DNA of 64,000 bases from Cupriavidus basilensis (GTDB lineage: Bacteria > Pseudomonadota > Gammaproteobacteria > Burkholderiales > Burkholderiaceae), in contig NZ_CP062804.1 of the NCBI RefSeq assembly GCF_008801925.2, forward strand, positions 2,356,001-2,420,000, in the 5' to 3' direction. This document shows, piece by piece, positions 34,034 through 42,206 of this stretch (within the stretch, counting starts at the first letter, position 1; every line of letters starts with the position of its first letter). The translations under genes were made by a program, and so were the position numbers. Below the pieces are notes generated by a model. That model was not told the DNA's origin. It worked only from the letters and a program-made list of their open reading frames with translations, and made no database searches.

Positions 34034-34867
34034 TCATGGGCGCGGCTGCCTGGCGTCAAGGGTGCCGGTCAGCGCAAAGCGCGCGCGGTCGGCTTCGCTA
34101 GCGTAGCGCGCCAGCACGTCATAGTCCTGCGCGGCGACGCATGCAAAGCGCGCCAGCCGCAGCTGCGCGAGCCAGCCCGCGCAGGCCGGGTCGCGATGCA
34201 GGCCCAGCAGCACGGCGCGCACGCGCGCCACGGCGGCGTCGCCGGCCTGCGGCGCGGCCACCAGCGGCGGGATCGGGGACGCCGGCGTCACCGCCACGCT
34301 GCGCACCTTCGCCATCAGCTCAGGGACATGCATGCGCAGCAGGTCCAGCACATAGCTGTCGACCACGCCAACCTCGGCATCGCCGCCGATCACCGCGTCG
34401 ATCACCTGGCGTGGCGTGGGGGTTGGCGCCGCCGTTGGCCGGAACAGCGTGGCAGCGCCAGCGGCAGCCTTTGCCATCAGGTAGTGCCGCGGCGCATTGA
34501 AGCCGGAGTTCGATTCCGGCAACATGCAGGCCAGCCGGCCGCCAAAGGCCAGCTCCAGGGTGGCGAACGCCGCATCGTCGCGCACGATGAACTCGGTGAA
34601 GTATTCCGGCCGGTCCCCGTAGCGCGGCAGCGATGGCACCGGCGCCGCCAGCAGGCGATGCCGGCTTCCCGCGCTGACGAACGGGAACCCGCACATGAAG
34701 ACGCAGCCGCAGTCCGGCCGCGCCCACAGCGCGCTGACCGGCGCCGGCGCGGCATGCTCGACGTACGTCCACGCCACGCCGGCGCGCTCGCCCACGTAGG
34801 CAAACAGCGCACGCCACGCCTGGGCCACCGGCGCGGCCACCGCATACATGCGCGCGTTGGCGATCAT
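34034..34867 (-). CDS. PhnD-like substrate-binding protein without signal peptide
   Basis: A 277-residue protein of the periplasmic-binding-protein-like II fold, PhnD/SsuA type: YFTEFIVRDDAAFATLELAFGGRLACMLPESNSGFNAPRHYLM (about 88-130), then EVGVVDSYVLDLLR. The N-terminus (MIANARMYAVAAP) starts directly with strand 1 and has no signal peptide or lipobox, so it should be cytosolic. No ABC permease or ATPase genes are near. It overlaps the cyclodeaminase gene by 4 bases, suggesting it binds that enzyme's substrate or product as a sensor or buffer. Confidence 0.75.
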   Translation of the reverse strand: MIANARMYAVAAPVAQAWRALFAYVGERAGVAWTYVEHAAPAPVSALWARPDCGCVFMCGFPFVSAGSRHRLLAAPVPSLPRYGDRPEYFTEFIVRDDAAFATLELAFGGRLACMLPESNSGFNAPRHYLMAKAAAGAATLFRPTAAPTPTPRQVIDAVIGGDAEVGVVDSYVLDLLRMHVPELMAKVRSVAVTPASPIPPLVAAPQAGDAAVARVRAVLLGLHRDPACAGWLAQLRLARFACVAAQDYDVLARYASEADRARFALTGTLDARQPRP

Positions 34868-35865
34868 GCGTAGACGAGCTGCTGGCCAATGCCCATGCGC
34901 TCGGCCTTCTTCATGATGGCGTGGCCAAGCGCGATATCGCTCAGCGACAGGCCGCGGTGCCAGAACAGGTTGGTCTCGTCATCGCTCTGGCGGCCCGGCT
35001 TGCGGCCCGCGACGATATCGCCAAGCTCCGCGTGCAGCGTCTGCGCGGACAACTTGCCCGCCTCCACATGCGCGCGCAGGGAGCCAAACATGCCGCCCTT
35101 GCACTGCGTCCAGTCGTCCACCACCAGCTTGCTCATGATGTCGGTCAGCGACAGCTCCACCGCGCTCATGGTCCCGTACGGCACCACAAACGCGCCCGGC
35201 TTGATCCACTCGGTCTTGAGCAGCGGCGTGGGCTTGTCCAGCCGCGACGCCTCGACCACGATGTCCGCGCCCCGCACGCACGACTCCCAGTCCTGCGTGA
35301 CGATGACCTTCTTGCCAAGATCCTTCTCCAGCCGCGCGGCGAACGCGTCGCGGCTTTCCGGGCGGCGCGAATGCACCCGGATCTCGTCGAAGTCGAAGAG
35401 GCTGTCGAGCAGGCGCACGTTCCAGTACGACGTACCGCGCGCGCCGATATGGCCAAGCACCTTGCTGTTGCGCCGTGCCAGGTGGCGAGCGCCCAGCGCG
35501 GTCACCGCGCCGGTGCGCGCATCGGTGATGAAGGTCGCGTCGATCATCGCCACCGGCATGCCGGTGCGAGGGTCGAACAGGTTGAGCATGGCCATCTCCG
35601 ACGGCAGGCCCAGCTTGTAGTTGTCGACGTAGTCGCCAACGATCTTCACGCCGGCCAGCCCCAGGGGCGCCACATAGCCCCGCAGCACATTGAAGTGGCC
35701 ATTGAATGCCGGGTCTGGAATCAGGTGCACGCGCGGCTCGATTACCGTCTGCTTGTTGCCTTGCGCCAGCAGGCCCTGCTCGACCGCGTCGAGGATTTCC
35801 TGGTCGGTCATCGCGAGCTTGGCAATGTCACGGCCGTTGATGTAGGTCAGATGGATGTCGCTCAT
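34864..35865 (-). CDS. Ornithine cyclodeaminase/mu-crystallin family protein
   Basis: A 333-residue NAD(P)-dependent enzyme. The N-terminal substrate domain is followed by a Rossmann fold (about 130-300) with LGHIGARGTSYWNVRLL replacing the more usual GxGxQ, and GADIVVEAS later. Family members deaminate ornithine, act as ketimine reductases or make amino acids such as 2,3-diaminopropionate. Start 35865 is taken from the MSDIHLTYING opening. It is the first gene of the run and diverges from a LysR gene. The altered dinucleotide motif makes the exact reaction uncertain. Confidence 0.82.
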   Translation of the reverse strand: MSDIHLTYINGRDIAKLAMTDQEILDAVEQGLLAQGNKQTVIEPRVHLIPDPAFNGHFNVLRGYVAPLGLAGVKIVGDYVDNYKLGLPSEMAMLNLFDPRTGMPVAMIDATFITDARTGAVTALGARHLARRNSKVLGHIGARGTSYWNVRLLDSLFDFDEIRVHSRRPESRDAFAARLEKDLGKKVIVTQDWESCVRGADIVVEASRLDKPTPLLKTEWIKPGAFVVPYGTMSAVELSLTDIMSKLVVDDWTQCKGGMFGSLRAHVEAGKLSAQTLHAELGDIVAGRKPGRQSDDETNLFWHRGLSLSDIALGHAIMKKAERMGIGQQLVYA

Positions 35866-36068
35866 GTGTTTTCCTTGTCTCCCGCAATGGACGTTGGGGC
35901 GATGCACCGGCATGCATCAGGATGCCCCGCGATGGGCCATGCATCCCCATCGCGGTGCCGGCGCCAATCGCACCTGGCGCCGCCTTGGTGCGCGTGTGCA
36001 AGCGCGCTGCCAGGACCCAGTGTAGGCAGCCTCACCCTTACTGTCATATGCTTATATATCCGCGTGAC

Positions 36069-36083
36069 TTAACATCAGGTTAA
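36069..36083. promoter_or_regulatory. LysR-type box upstream of the LysR gene
   Basis: TTAAC-ATCAG-GTTAA is a palindrome that contains the T-N11-A LysR consensus. It lies 12 bp upstream of the lysR start and about 200 bp from the divergent cyclodeaminase start. An A/T-rich patch (CATATGCTTATATA) precedes it. Confidence 0.55.
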
Positions 36084-36095
36084 TAGGTTGAAATC

Positions 36096-36983
36096 ATGAA
36101 AATGAACCTCCGGCAGATCGAAGTGTTCCGCGCCGTGATGCTCACCGGATCGATCAGCGGCGCGTCCAAACTCCTGTATGTGTCGCAGCCCGCCATCAGC
36201 CGGCTGATGTCGCACACCGAGCAGCGCCTGGGGCTGGAACTGTTCCGCCGCGTGAAGGGACGCCTGCATCCCACGCCGGAGGCCAGGCGGCTGCTGGGCG
36301 AGGTCAATGTGGTGTACGAGGGGATCGAGCGCGTGAACGAGATCGCGAAAGACCTCGCAACCAACCGTACGGGCAGCCTGCGCATTTCATGCAGCCCGAA
36401 TCTCGGGCAGACGGTGCTGCCCCGCGCCATCGCCTCGTTTCGCGCCGCGCATCCGGCCGTGCGCATCGTCGTGCGCACGCAGATCCCAGGCAACATGCTG
36501 CGCGCCCTGCTCTCCGGCCAGGCCGAGCTGGCCGTGTCCAACATGCCGCTGGCGCATCCTAACCTGGAATCCCGGCTGCTGGTGAAGAACCCGATGGTGG
36601 CGCTGGTGCCCGCGGGGCACCCTTTGAGCGGGCGCAGCTACGTGCGCCCAGCCGAGCTTGCCGGGGAGCCATTGATCGGCTACGGCGCGGATGTGCCGTT
36701 CGGCTTGCTGGTGCGGGAAATGTTTGGCAGCGGCTTCGACGACCTCGATATGCGCATCGAAGTGGAGCAGGCGCACGTGGCGCGCGCGCTGGCGCAGGCC
36801 GGGGCAGGCATCGCGCTGGTCGATGCCATGACGGTGTTCGGGCAGGCGTGGCCCAATATCGTGGCGATTCCGATCCGGACCAAGGTCAATGCCTCGGTCC
36901 AGATCTTCAATATCCAGTCCGAGCCGCTGTCGCGGCTGTCGCTGGAGTTTGCGCAGGAACTGGTGGCGCGGATGAAGGCTTGA
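36096..36983 (+). CDS. LysR-family transcriptional regulator
   Basis: A 295-residue LysR regulator: an N-terminal winged helix (MNLRQIEVFRAVMLTGSISGASKLLYVSQPAISRLMSHTEQRLGLELF, about 3-50) and a two-lobe effector domain. It is divergent from the cyclodeaminase-PhnD-like-Bug run and probably controls it. A LysR box adjoins its start. The last codons lie inside a 7-bp tandem repeat, so the C-terminal sequence may vary between strains. Confidence 0.9.
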   Translation: MKMNLRQIEVFRAVMLTGSISGASKLLYVSQPAISRLMSHTEQRLGLELFRRVKGRLHPTPEARRLLGEVNVVYEGIERVNEIAKDLATNRTGSLRISCSPNLGQTVLPRAIASFRAAHPAVRIVVRTQIPGNMLRALLSGQAELAVSNMPLAHPNLESRLLVKNPMVALVPAGHPLSGRSYVRPAELAGEPLIGYGADVPFGLLVREMFGSGFDDLDMRIEVEQAHVARALAQAGAGIALVDAMTVFGQAWPNIVAIPIRTKVNASVQIFNIQSEPLSRLSLEFAQELVARMKA

Positions 36984-37003
36984 GGCTTGAGGCTTGAGGC
37001 GTG
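36976..37003. repeat. Tandem 7-bp repeat across the lysR stop codon
   Basis: AGGCTTG occurs three times (36976, 36983, 36990) and then as AGGCGTG. The TGA stop is made by the junction of the first two units. It resembles the CTTGAGG-containing repeat after the efflux channel gene at 9551. Confidence 0.75.
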
Positions 37004-37038
37004 CAGGGGTGATCGGGTCGACGCACCCGTGCCACCGC

Positions 37039-38100
37039 TTACCTCTTCAACGGATGCGCCAGGAAAAACCGCACCATCTCCGCGCTGGCATCGGGCCCGC
37101 TCGCATCGGTGTACGAGCCATGCGTACTGCCACCCGCCCACGCGTGCGGCGCGCCATGCAGCAGCCAATACTCCGCATCAACGCCATCGCGCGACTTCAA
37201 CTGACGGCGCGTGAAGGCGCGCCCGTTCTGCTTGCTCCGGCACTGGCTGTCCTGCTCACCGCCAAGCTGGAATGCTCGCAGCAGCCGGTCGGCGTTGGAC
37301 ACATGCACCGTCTTATCCGCGTCTCCCTGGAAGACGATCAGGGGCCGCAGCGGCGCGGCCTGCGCGTTCGCCATGTGCTTGCCCGCCAGCTTGCCGCCCT
37401 GCATCGCGGCGAGTGCCGACGGCAAGTCATGCGCGCTGGCATACGGCAAGCCGGAGTGGATCCCCGCCGCGGCATACAGGTCGGGATAAGCATGCACCAT
37501 CACGGCGGCCATGGCGCCGCCGGCGGACAAGCCGGCCACGTACACGCGATCGGGATCGACCGGATGGCTGGCCATGACTTCCCGCGTGATGCCCGCGATC
37601 AGTGACGGCTCGCCCAGCTCACGCTGCTGGTCGCCCGGCTTGAACCAGTTCCAGCACCTGGACGAGTTCGCCGTCGCGGGCTGGATGGGATAGGCAACCA
37701 GGAAACCGTGCTGCCTTGCCAGCGCATTCATGCGGGTACCCGCCGCAAAATCGTCGGCGTCCTGGGTGCAGCCGTGCAGCATCACCACCAGCGGCAGGCG
37801 CTTGCCCGCGAAGCCGGCCGGCACGTAGAGCTTGTAGGCGCGCTGGCCGGCGTGTCCGGCATGGCGCCGGGTGGTGAAGTGGCCGGTATCCTGCGTGCCG
37901 GGATGCGCTGCGTTCTCCTGCGCCTGGCGCGGCAGCAGCGCCTCGACAACTTGCGCAGGCTGGAAGCTGGCATTAGGCACTGCGCTGTTGCCGCGCAACG
38001 CGCGCGCAATGACCTCGGTGGCTTCCAACGGCCCCGCGGTGCGCAGCAGCGCCATGGCTTCCTGCATGGAAGCCAGGAATTCTTCGTTCATCTTCATCAT
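37039..38100 (-). CDS. PHB depolymerase family esterase
   Basis: A 353-residue alpha/beta hydrolase of the esterase PHB-depolymerase type. The oxyanion HGC motif (MLHGCTQDADDF, 108-119), nucleophile GLSAGGAM with Ser192, a catalytic Asp in FQGDADKTVH and His in HGAPHAWAGG are visible. There is no secretory signal, so it is either cytosolic or leaves by another route. The substrate may be polyhydroxyalkanoate oligomers or feruloyl-type esters. The gene lies 49 bp downstream of the ribbon-helix-helix gene on the same strand and could share its promoter. Confidence 0.85.
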   Translation of the reverse strand: MMKMNEEFLASMQEAMALLRTAGPLEATEVIARALRGNSAVPNASFQPAQVVEALLPRQAQENAAHPGTQDTGHFTTRRHAGHAGQRAYKLYVPAGFAGKRLPLVVMLHGCTQDADDFAAGTRMNALARQHGFLVAYPIQPATANSSRCWNWFKPGDQQRELGEPSLIAGITREVMASHPVDPDRVYVAGLSAGGAMAAVMVHAYPDLYAAAGIHSGLPYASAHDLPSALAAMQGGKLAGKHMANAQAAPLRPLIVFQGDADKTVHVSNADRLLRAFQLGGEQDSQCRSKQNGRAFTRRQLKSRDGVDAEYWLLHGAPHAWAGGSTHGSYTDASGPDASAEMVRFFLAHPLKR

Positions 38101-38149
38101 GGTGTCCTTCTACGTGCCTTTGGCGTTGGGCTTTCCGTTGCCTGGCGGC

Positions 38150-38581
38150 TTAGCGGATGCGGCCGGCCAGCGCCGTCTTGACGGCGGCGGAAGCATGGAA
38201 AGCGCCCAGCACCATGATCGACTCGATCGTGGCCAGGGCAAGCTCGGGCGTGACATCGGATGCGATGCTGGCCAGTCCCAGCACATGGATATCCAGGCGC
38301 TGGTGCGCGGCTTGCGCCGCCTCCAGGTCCTGGCGGGAGAAATGCTGCAGGCCAAGCACCAGTGCGCGCCGCGTCACGGTCTCGCTGACGGCCTGCGCGT
38401 GGATCGCAAGCTGGTTGCGGATCGCGGTGCGGATCAGGTCGGTACGGTTTGAGTAAAAGCCTTCCTCGACCAGCAGGTCGATCTGGCCGAGATCGACCGG
38501 GCCGAGATTGATTGTGATCTTCTCGGTTTCGCCGCCTTTAGGGCGGGGTTGCGCCACAAGTGCCTTTTGTTGCTCATCCAT
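38150..38581 (-). CDS. CopG-type ribbon-helix-helix regulator
   Basis: A 143-residue protein with an N-terminal ribbon-helix-helix (KITINLGPVDLGQIDLLVEEGFYSNRTDLIRTAIRNQL, about 21-58). The beta strand KITINL makes DNA contacts and the NRTDLIRTAIR helix fits the family. The C-terminal 80 residues form a helical extension with an IHVLGLASIASDVTPELA segment, longer than minimal RHH proteins. Four 11-bp-phased ACCATCC repeats lie between its -10 box and start codon, so it very likely represses itself. It probably also controls the esterase gene downstream. Confidence 0.85.
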   Translation of the reverse strand: MDEQQKALVAQPRPKGGETEKITINLGPVDLGQIDLLVEEGFYSNRTDLIRTAIRNQLAIHAQAVSETVTRRALVLGLQHFSRQDLEAAQAAHQRLDIHVLGLASIASDVTPELALATIESIMVLGAFHASAAVKTALAGRIR

Positions 38582-38589
38582 CGTTGCTA

Positions 38590-38640
38590 ACCATCCGGAC
38601 ACCATCCAAATACCATCCAAATACCATCCAATGGGATGGT
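38590..38640. repeat. Iteron-like operator of the ribbon-helix-helix gene
   Basis: ACCATCC occurs at 38590, 38601, 38612 and 38623, exactly 11 bp apart, and an inverted copy GGATGGT at 38634-38640. One-turn spacing allows cooperative binding of RHH dimers on one DNA face. The array runs from the -10 box to 8 bp short of the start codon. Confidence 0.8.
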
Positions 38641-38667
38641 TATAGAATGGAACAACCCATTGTTCAA
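38639..38667 (-). promoter_or_regulatory. Promoter of the ribbon-helix-helix gene
   Basis: On the minus strand TTGAAC (38662-38667) and TATAAC (38639-38644) are 17 bp apart, a good sigma70 match. Transcription would start within the ACCATCC array. The remaining bases up to 38900 contain no gene I can support. Confidence 0.7.
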
Positions 38668-38900
38668 GGACGATTGCCAATTTTTGCTGCAATCGCACAT
38701 AAAAGTGCGGCCTACGGTATCCGGCAGCATTGCCCACCCTGGCATTCAAGCCTTTGCTGGCGACCCATGAAATTTTTCGCCACGCGGCAAGGTGTCGGGG
38801 GATCCGCTCTATCCTTGGACGTGGCTTCACGCACACCGAACCAGAGCAGCAGGGAACCAGGGATCGAGAGATCGCGTGATCGAGAGGACACAGGAGCGAT

Positions 38901-39326
38901 ATGCCAGCCCCCGCAATGACAACGCGCCATAGCCCACGGCATCGCCGGGCGGCAAGCTGGCTTGCCTGCGCTTGCGCAGCGATGGCGCTATGGGCCTGCG
39001 CGCCAGATTCGGTGCGCAACTACGAGGCGAAAGGCTTCGATGCCTACCTCGACAGCGTGCAGCGAGGTTGCCCGAACATGATGATCGGAAACAACAACAT
39101 CAGCGACTGGCTGCGCACCGACGGCGGCCAGAACGACAGCGACTACGTGTACTGGCTCGACCAGACCTCCCGGCTTTACTACCAGCGCATCACGCCGGCG
39201 CAGTATCGCGACTCGGTCATCGGCGCGCTCGGGCAAGGCAAATCGGACACACGCGCCGTGGATTGCATCGTCGGCAAGCTGCCGGCGCAGCGCCCTGCCA
39301 GCCCGGCAGGAGACAAGCGGCCGTAG
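38901..39326 (+). CDS. Putative lipoprotein of unknown function
   Basis: A 141-residue protein with a basic N-terminus (RHSPRHRRAASW), a hydrophobic stretch and a lipobox-like LWAC with Cys33, suggesting lipid attachment. The mature part (about 108 residues) is polar and tyrosine-rich (SDYVYWLDQTSRLYYQRITPAQYRDSV) with two cysteines that could form a disulfide. I do not recognise a family. An ATG at 38916 is also possible. No neighbour gives a functional clue. Confidence 0.6.
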   Translation: MPAPAMTTRHSPRHRRAASWLACACAAMALWACAPDSVRNYEAKGFDAYLDSVQRGCPNMMIGNNNISDWLRTDGGQNDSDYVYWLDQTSRLYYQRITPAQYRDSVIGALGQGKSDTRAVDCIVGKLPAQRPASPAGDKRP

Positions 39327-39399
39327 CTGCTGGGCGCGTTAGTTGGCCATGAATGCTGCGTGGCCGGCCAGGATAGGCGCCAACGCATGCGGCGCAGGA

Positions 39400-39531
39400 T
39401 TCGGCGTCAGCCTGTTTGAAGAGCGCGCGGACGTGGGCGAGCGTCTTGCCCCGCCAGTCGTCCAGCTCCTGGATCCTGGCGTCGAACAGGCGGGAAGGGG
39501 ATTCGCCCTGCGGCGTTGCGCTCTTATTCAT
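39400..39531 (-). pseudogene. 5' fragment of a DUF1801-type gene
   Basis: The first 44 codons (SRLFDARIQELDDWRGKTLAHVRALFKQAD) match the start of DUF1801-type proteins, which are about 130 residues long. After KQADAE the frame continues into Cys/Arg-rich nonsense overlapping the neighbouring lipoprotein gene's end. The expected EEWKW core is missing, so the gene is truncated by deletion. Confidence 0.6.
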
Positions 39532-39547
39532 CGGGATTGCACCTGAT

Positions 39548-39877
39548 TTGGCTGTTTTACCAGCTTGCTTGCATTGCCGGCTCGCCCCTATCCTGCCCTT
39601 GCTTCACTGGCTCGAAACGGAATGCGTCGCGGACTGTTGCGGCATTGACGCCTATGGTTTCTGGCCTGATGCCATTGCCCGGGCGGCGATGCAAGCCGGC
39701 CTCCCCGATCTTGCCGAACGGATTGCCCAGGTAAGAGAACGCGTCGCCGGCGCTGGCGGCGACGTGTTCCTCAGCCACAGGATGAACAACTACTTCGACA
39801 GGCAGGTCTTGCTTCAACTGATCGACCACATCGCTGCCTGCCTTGCGTCCGGCGCGCGCGATCGTGAGCCGTACTGA
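39548..39877 (+). CDS. Small conserved-looking protein of unknown function
   Basis: About 109 residues with a coherent, non-random sequence: LAPILPLLHWLETECVADCCGIDAYGFWPDAIARA, then LAERIAQVRERV and FLSHRMNNYFDRQVLLQLIDHIAACL. It may belong to the DUF6331 group, but I am not certain. No ATG fits the start; TTG at 39548 (with GGGA 11 bases upstream) or TTG at 39569 are options, or the 5' end was lost with the neighbouring DUF1801 remnant. Confidence 0.42.
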   Translation: MAVLPACLHCRLAPILPLLHWLETECVADCCGIDAYGFWPDAIARAAMQAGLPDLAERIAQVRERVAGAGGDVFLSHRMNNYFDRQVLLQLIDHIAACLASGARDREPY

Positions 39878-39997
39878 CGGACACGCAAATCGCGCCCGTC
39901 GTCAAAGTCAGCGGACGATCGGGTAAGTCCTTGGATTCTTGGGCAGTCATGGAACCGCGGATTTCGTAGAACATCGTGTGTCACCAAACCTGGAGAA

Positions 39998-40891
39998 ATG
40001 AGCGTGCACACAGATGTAACATTTGACTCCGACGGGCTCCGCCTGGCCGGAGCCCTGCATCTACCCTCCAATCTTGCCGGCGGCGAGCGACGTCCCGCCA
40101 TCGCCGTGCTGCATGGGTTCGGCAGCAACAAGGATGACGGTATGGTGCAGCTGGCGACGCGCCTGTTTTCTTCGCTGGGCTATGTGGTCCTGCGCTTCGA
40201 CATGCGGGGCTGCGGTAACAGCGAAGGCGAGCGCGGCAAGGTACTGTGCGAGGACCAGGTGCGCGACACGCGCAATGCGGTCAGCTACTTGCAGAGCCTT
40301 TCCGAGGTGGAGCCAGCGAAAATTGCTGTGATGGGCCACAGCTTCGGCGCGGCCGTGGCGGTCTATGCGGCCGGCGTTGACCCTCGCATCGTGGCCTGCA
40401 TCTCATCGGCCGGATGGGGCGATGGGGAGATGAAGCTGCGTCAGCAACATGCCGGGCCGGGCGAATGGCAGCGCTTCGAGGCAATGGTGGAAGAAGGCCG
40501 TGCCCGATTGGCCATGGGCCAGTCGATGCCGGTCTCGCGCTTTGACATCGTGCCGATCCCCGCCGCGATGCGCAGCAACCTGCCTGCGGGAAGCTTCATG
40601 ACATTCCCGTTCGAGGTGGTCGAGAGCATGCTGGGCTTTCGGCCGAACGCAGTGGCCGGTGACATTGCCCCGCGTCCGCTCCTGCTGCTGCATCCGGCGG
40701 ACGATTCGGTCACCCCTACGGACCAGTCGATCGCGCTGTTCCGCCACGCCAGGATGCCGGTCGAACTGCACCTGTTCTCGGAGATCGATCATTTCATCTT
40801 CTCCGACGACAACCGGGCTGTCCTGAACCTGGTCACGGACTGGCTGTACAAGTTCTTCCCGGTCCACCAGGCGCCATCGGGGGCCGCATGA
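39998..40891 (+). CDS. Alpha/beta hydrolase
   Basis: A 297-residue serine hydrolase of the dienelactone-hydrolase/prolyl-oligopeptidase-like clan. The oxyanion region is AVLHGFGSNKDDG (about 35-47), the DMRGCGNSEGERG turn follows, the nucleophile elbow is MGHSFGAAV with Ser115 or nearby, and the Asp and His sit in HPADDSVTPTD and EIDHFIF. TGGAGAA precedes ATG. It overlaps the Ldh-type gene by 4 bases (ATGA), so they form one unit; it may cleave an ester or amide whose product the dehydrogenase oxidises. Confidence 0.85.
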   Translation: MSVHTDVTFDSDGLRLAGALHLPSNLAGGERRPAIAVLHGFGSNKDDGMVQLATRLFSSLGYVVLRFDMRGCGNSEGERGKVLCEDQVRDTRNAVSYLQSLSEVEPAKIAVMGHSFGAAVAVYAAGVDPRIVACISSAGWGDGEMKLRQQHAGPGEWQRFEAMVEEGRARLAMGQSMPVSRFDIVPIPAAMRSNLPAGSFMTFPFEVVESMLGFRPNAVAGDIAPRPLLLLHPADDSVTPTDQSIALFRHARMPVELHLFSEIDHFIFSDDNRAVLNLVTDWLYKFFPVHQAPSGAA

Positions 40892-41934
40892 CTGCGCGCG
40901 CCCCGACCACGATCAGTGCAGCCCGGCTGCAAACCTTCGCGCAGGCGCTACTTGCCTCGGCAGGGCTGCACGAACCTGGCGCCTCACTGGTGGCGCAGAG
41001 CCTGGTGTGGGCCGACCTGCGTGGTTCTCCCGGACATGGGGTAGCGCGCATCCCGCAGTACATTGCGTGGCTGGCCTCTGGCGACATGAATGGCCGGGCA
41101 CAACCGCGCCCGGTGCTCAGCTTGCCAGCACTAACCGTTGTCGAGGGGGATCGCTGCGCCGGTGCGCTGGGCATGCGCATTGCCGCCGAGCAAGGCATTG
41201 CCGCCGCGCGCCAGGCCGGGGCGAGCCTGGTGCTCTTGCGGGAAACAACGCACACCGGCGCGCTCGGCTTTCACGCCGCCCATGTGGCCAGCGCGGGCAT
41301 GTTTGCCATGGCCATGGCCGCGTCGGCACCGTTGATGGCCTACCATGGCGCATCGGTGGCCGGCGTCTCGACGGCTCCGCTGTCCATGGCCTGCCCTGGC
41401 CTCGTCGAGCCGATCGTGTTCGACATGGCTTCGGGCGCGATCGCCTTCGGCAAGCTGATGCAGGCTCGGGCAGCCGGCCGGCCGCTCGAGCCGGGCTGGG
41501 CCATCGATGCCATGGGTAACCCCACCACGGACGCCCATCAGGCGACAACGCCGCTGCCACTGGGCGGCCCGAAAGGCTCGGGCCTCGCGCTGATGGCCGA
41601 GATCGCCTGCAGCCTGCTGACCAACCATCCGATCCTGGCACCCGCGCTGCTTGCTTCCCCTGCCGTTCATCGCCACACGCAGAACGCGTGGATGCTCGTG
41701 ATCGATATCGCTCAGGTGCTGGACCCCTCCATGTTTCAAGCGCAATTGGCCGAGCTCGCGCAGGCCATCCACAATCTGCCAGCGTCTTCCGAAGGTCCTC
41801 CACGGCTGCCGGGAGAACGCGGTTACGCCGAAGCCCGGGAGCGCGGCGTGAGCGGAATTGCCTTGACGGCTGCAACTGCTACCGCGCTGGGGGAAATTGC
41901 CAGCCAGGCGGGCATTCGCGTTCCCTGGGCGTAG
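40888..41934 (+). CDS. Ldh-family (malate/L-lactate/ureidoglycolate-type) dehydrogenase
   Basis: A 348-residue NAD(P)-dependent 2-hydroxyacid dehydrogenase of the Ldh2/MDH2 (MalDH/ComC/AllD) family, unrelated to Rossmann dehydrogenases. Typical blocks are WADLRGSPGHGVARIPQYI (about 48-66), VEGDRCAGALGMRIA, VLLRETTHTGALGFHAAHVA (about 112-131), DMASGAIAFGKLMQARAAG and LGGPKGSGLALMAEI. It would oxidise or reduce a 2-hydroxy or 2-keto acid. Coupled translation with the hydrolase and the AraC gene downstream suggest one catabolic module. Confidence 0.88.
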   Translation: MTARAPTTISAARLQTFAQALLASAGLHEPGASLVAQSLVWADLRGSPGHGVARIPQYIAWLASGDMNGRAQPRPVLSLPALTVVEGDRCAGALGMRIAAEQGIAAARQAGASLVLLRETTHTGALGFHAAHVASAGMFAMAMAASAPLMAYHGASVAGVSTAPLSMACPGLVEPIVFDMASGAIAFGKLMQARAAGRPLEPGWAIDAMGNPTTDAHQATTPLPLGGPKGSGLALMAEIACSLLTNHPILAPALLASPAVHRHTQNAWMLVIDIAQVLDPSMFQAQLAELAQAIHNLPASSEGPPRLPGERGYAEARERGVSGIALTAATATALGEIASQAGIRVPWA

Positions 41935-42169
41935 CAGGCCGGGGAAGTCGCATTCAAACGCGCAACTGTATTCGGGCTTGCCGGCCACCGCGCCCGCTGC
42001 ACCTCGACGCGTACAAGCGAGAAACGCTGACAAGCCGAGCCTTGCCGACGTGCCGGAGCCCGCGAAGGACGGGGCGTATTCGACGCTTGCATCGTCATCG
42101 GCCCCCTCTCCTTCGTCTCCGTGTAGACCTTGCCTCACATCTGACCGGATCGATAGGGACTGTTCCCCC

Positions 42170-42197
42170 TTGACGACTGCCCGACAGATGACATAAT
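42170..42197 (+). promoter_or_regulatory. Promoter upstream of the AraC gene
   Basis: TTGACG (42170-42175) and CATAAT (42192-42197) are 16 bp apart. The predicted start, at about 42204, borders a perfect 14-bp palindrome. The leader to the AraC gene would be about 150 bases. Nothing else in 41935-42355 reads as a gene. Confidence 0.6.
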
Positions 42198-42206
42198 CCC
42201 AATCAC

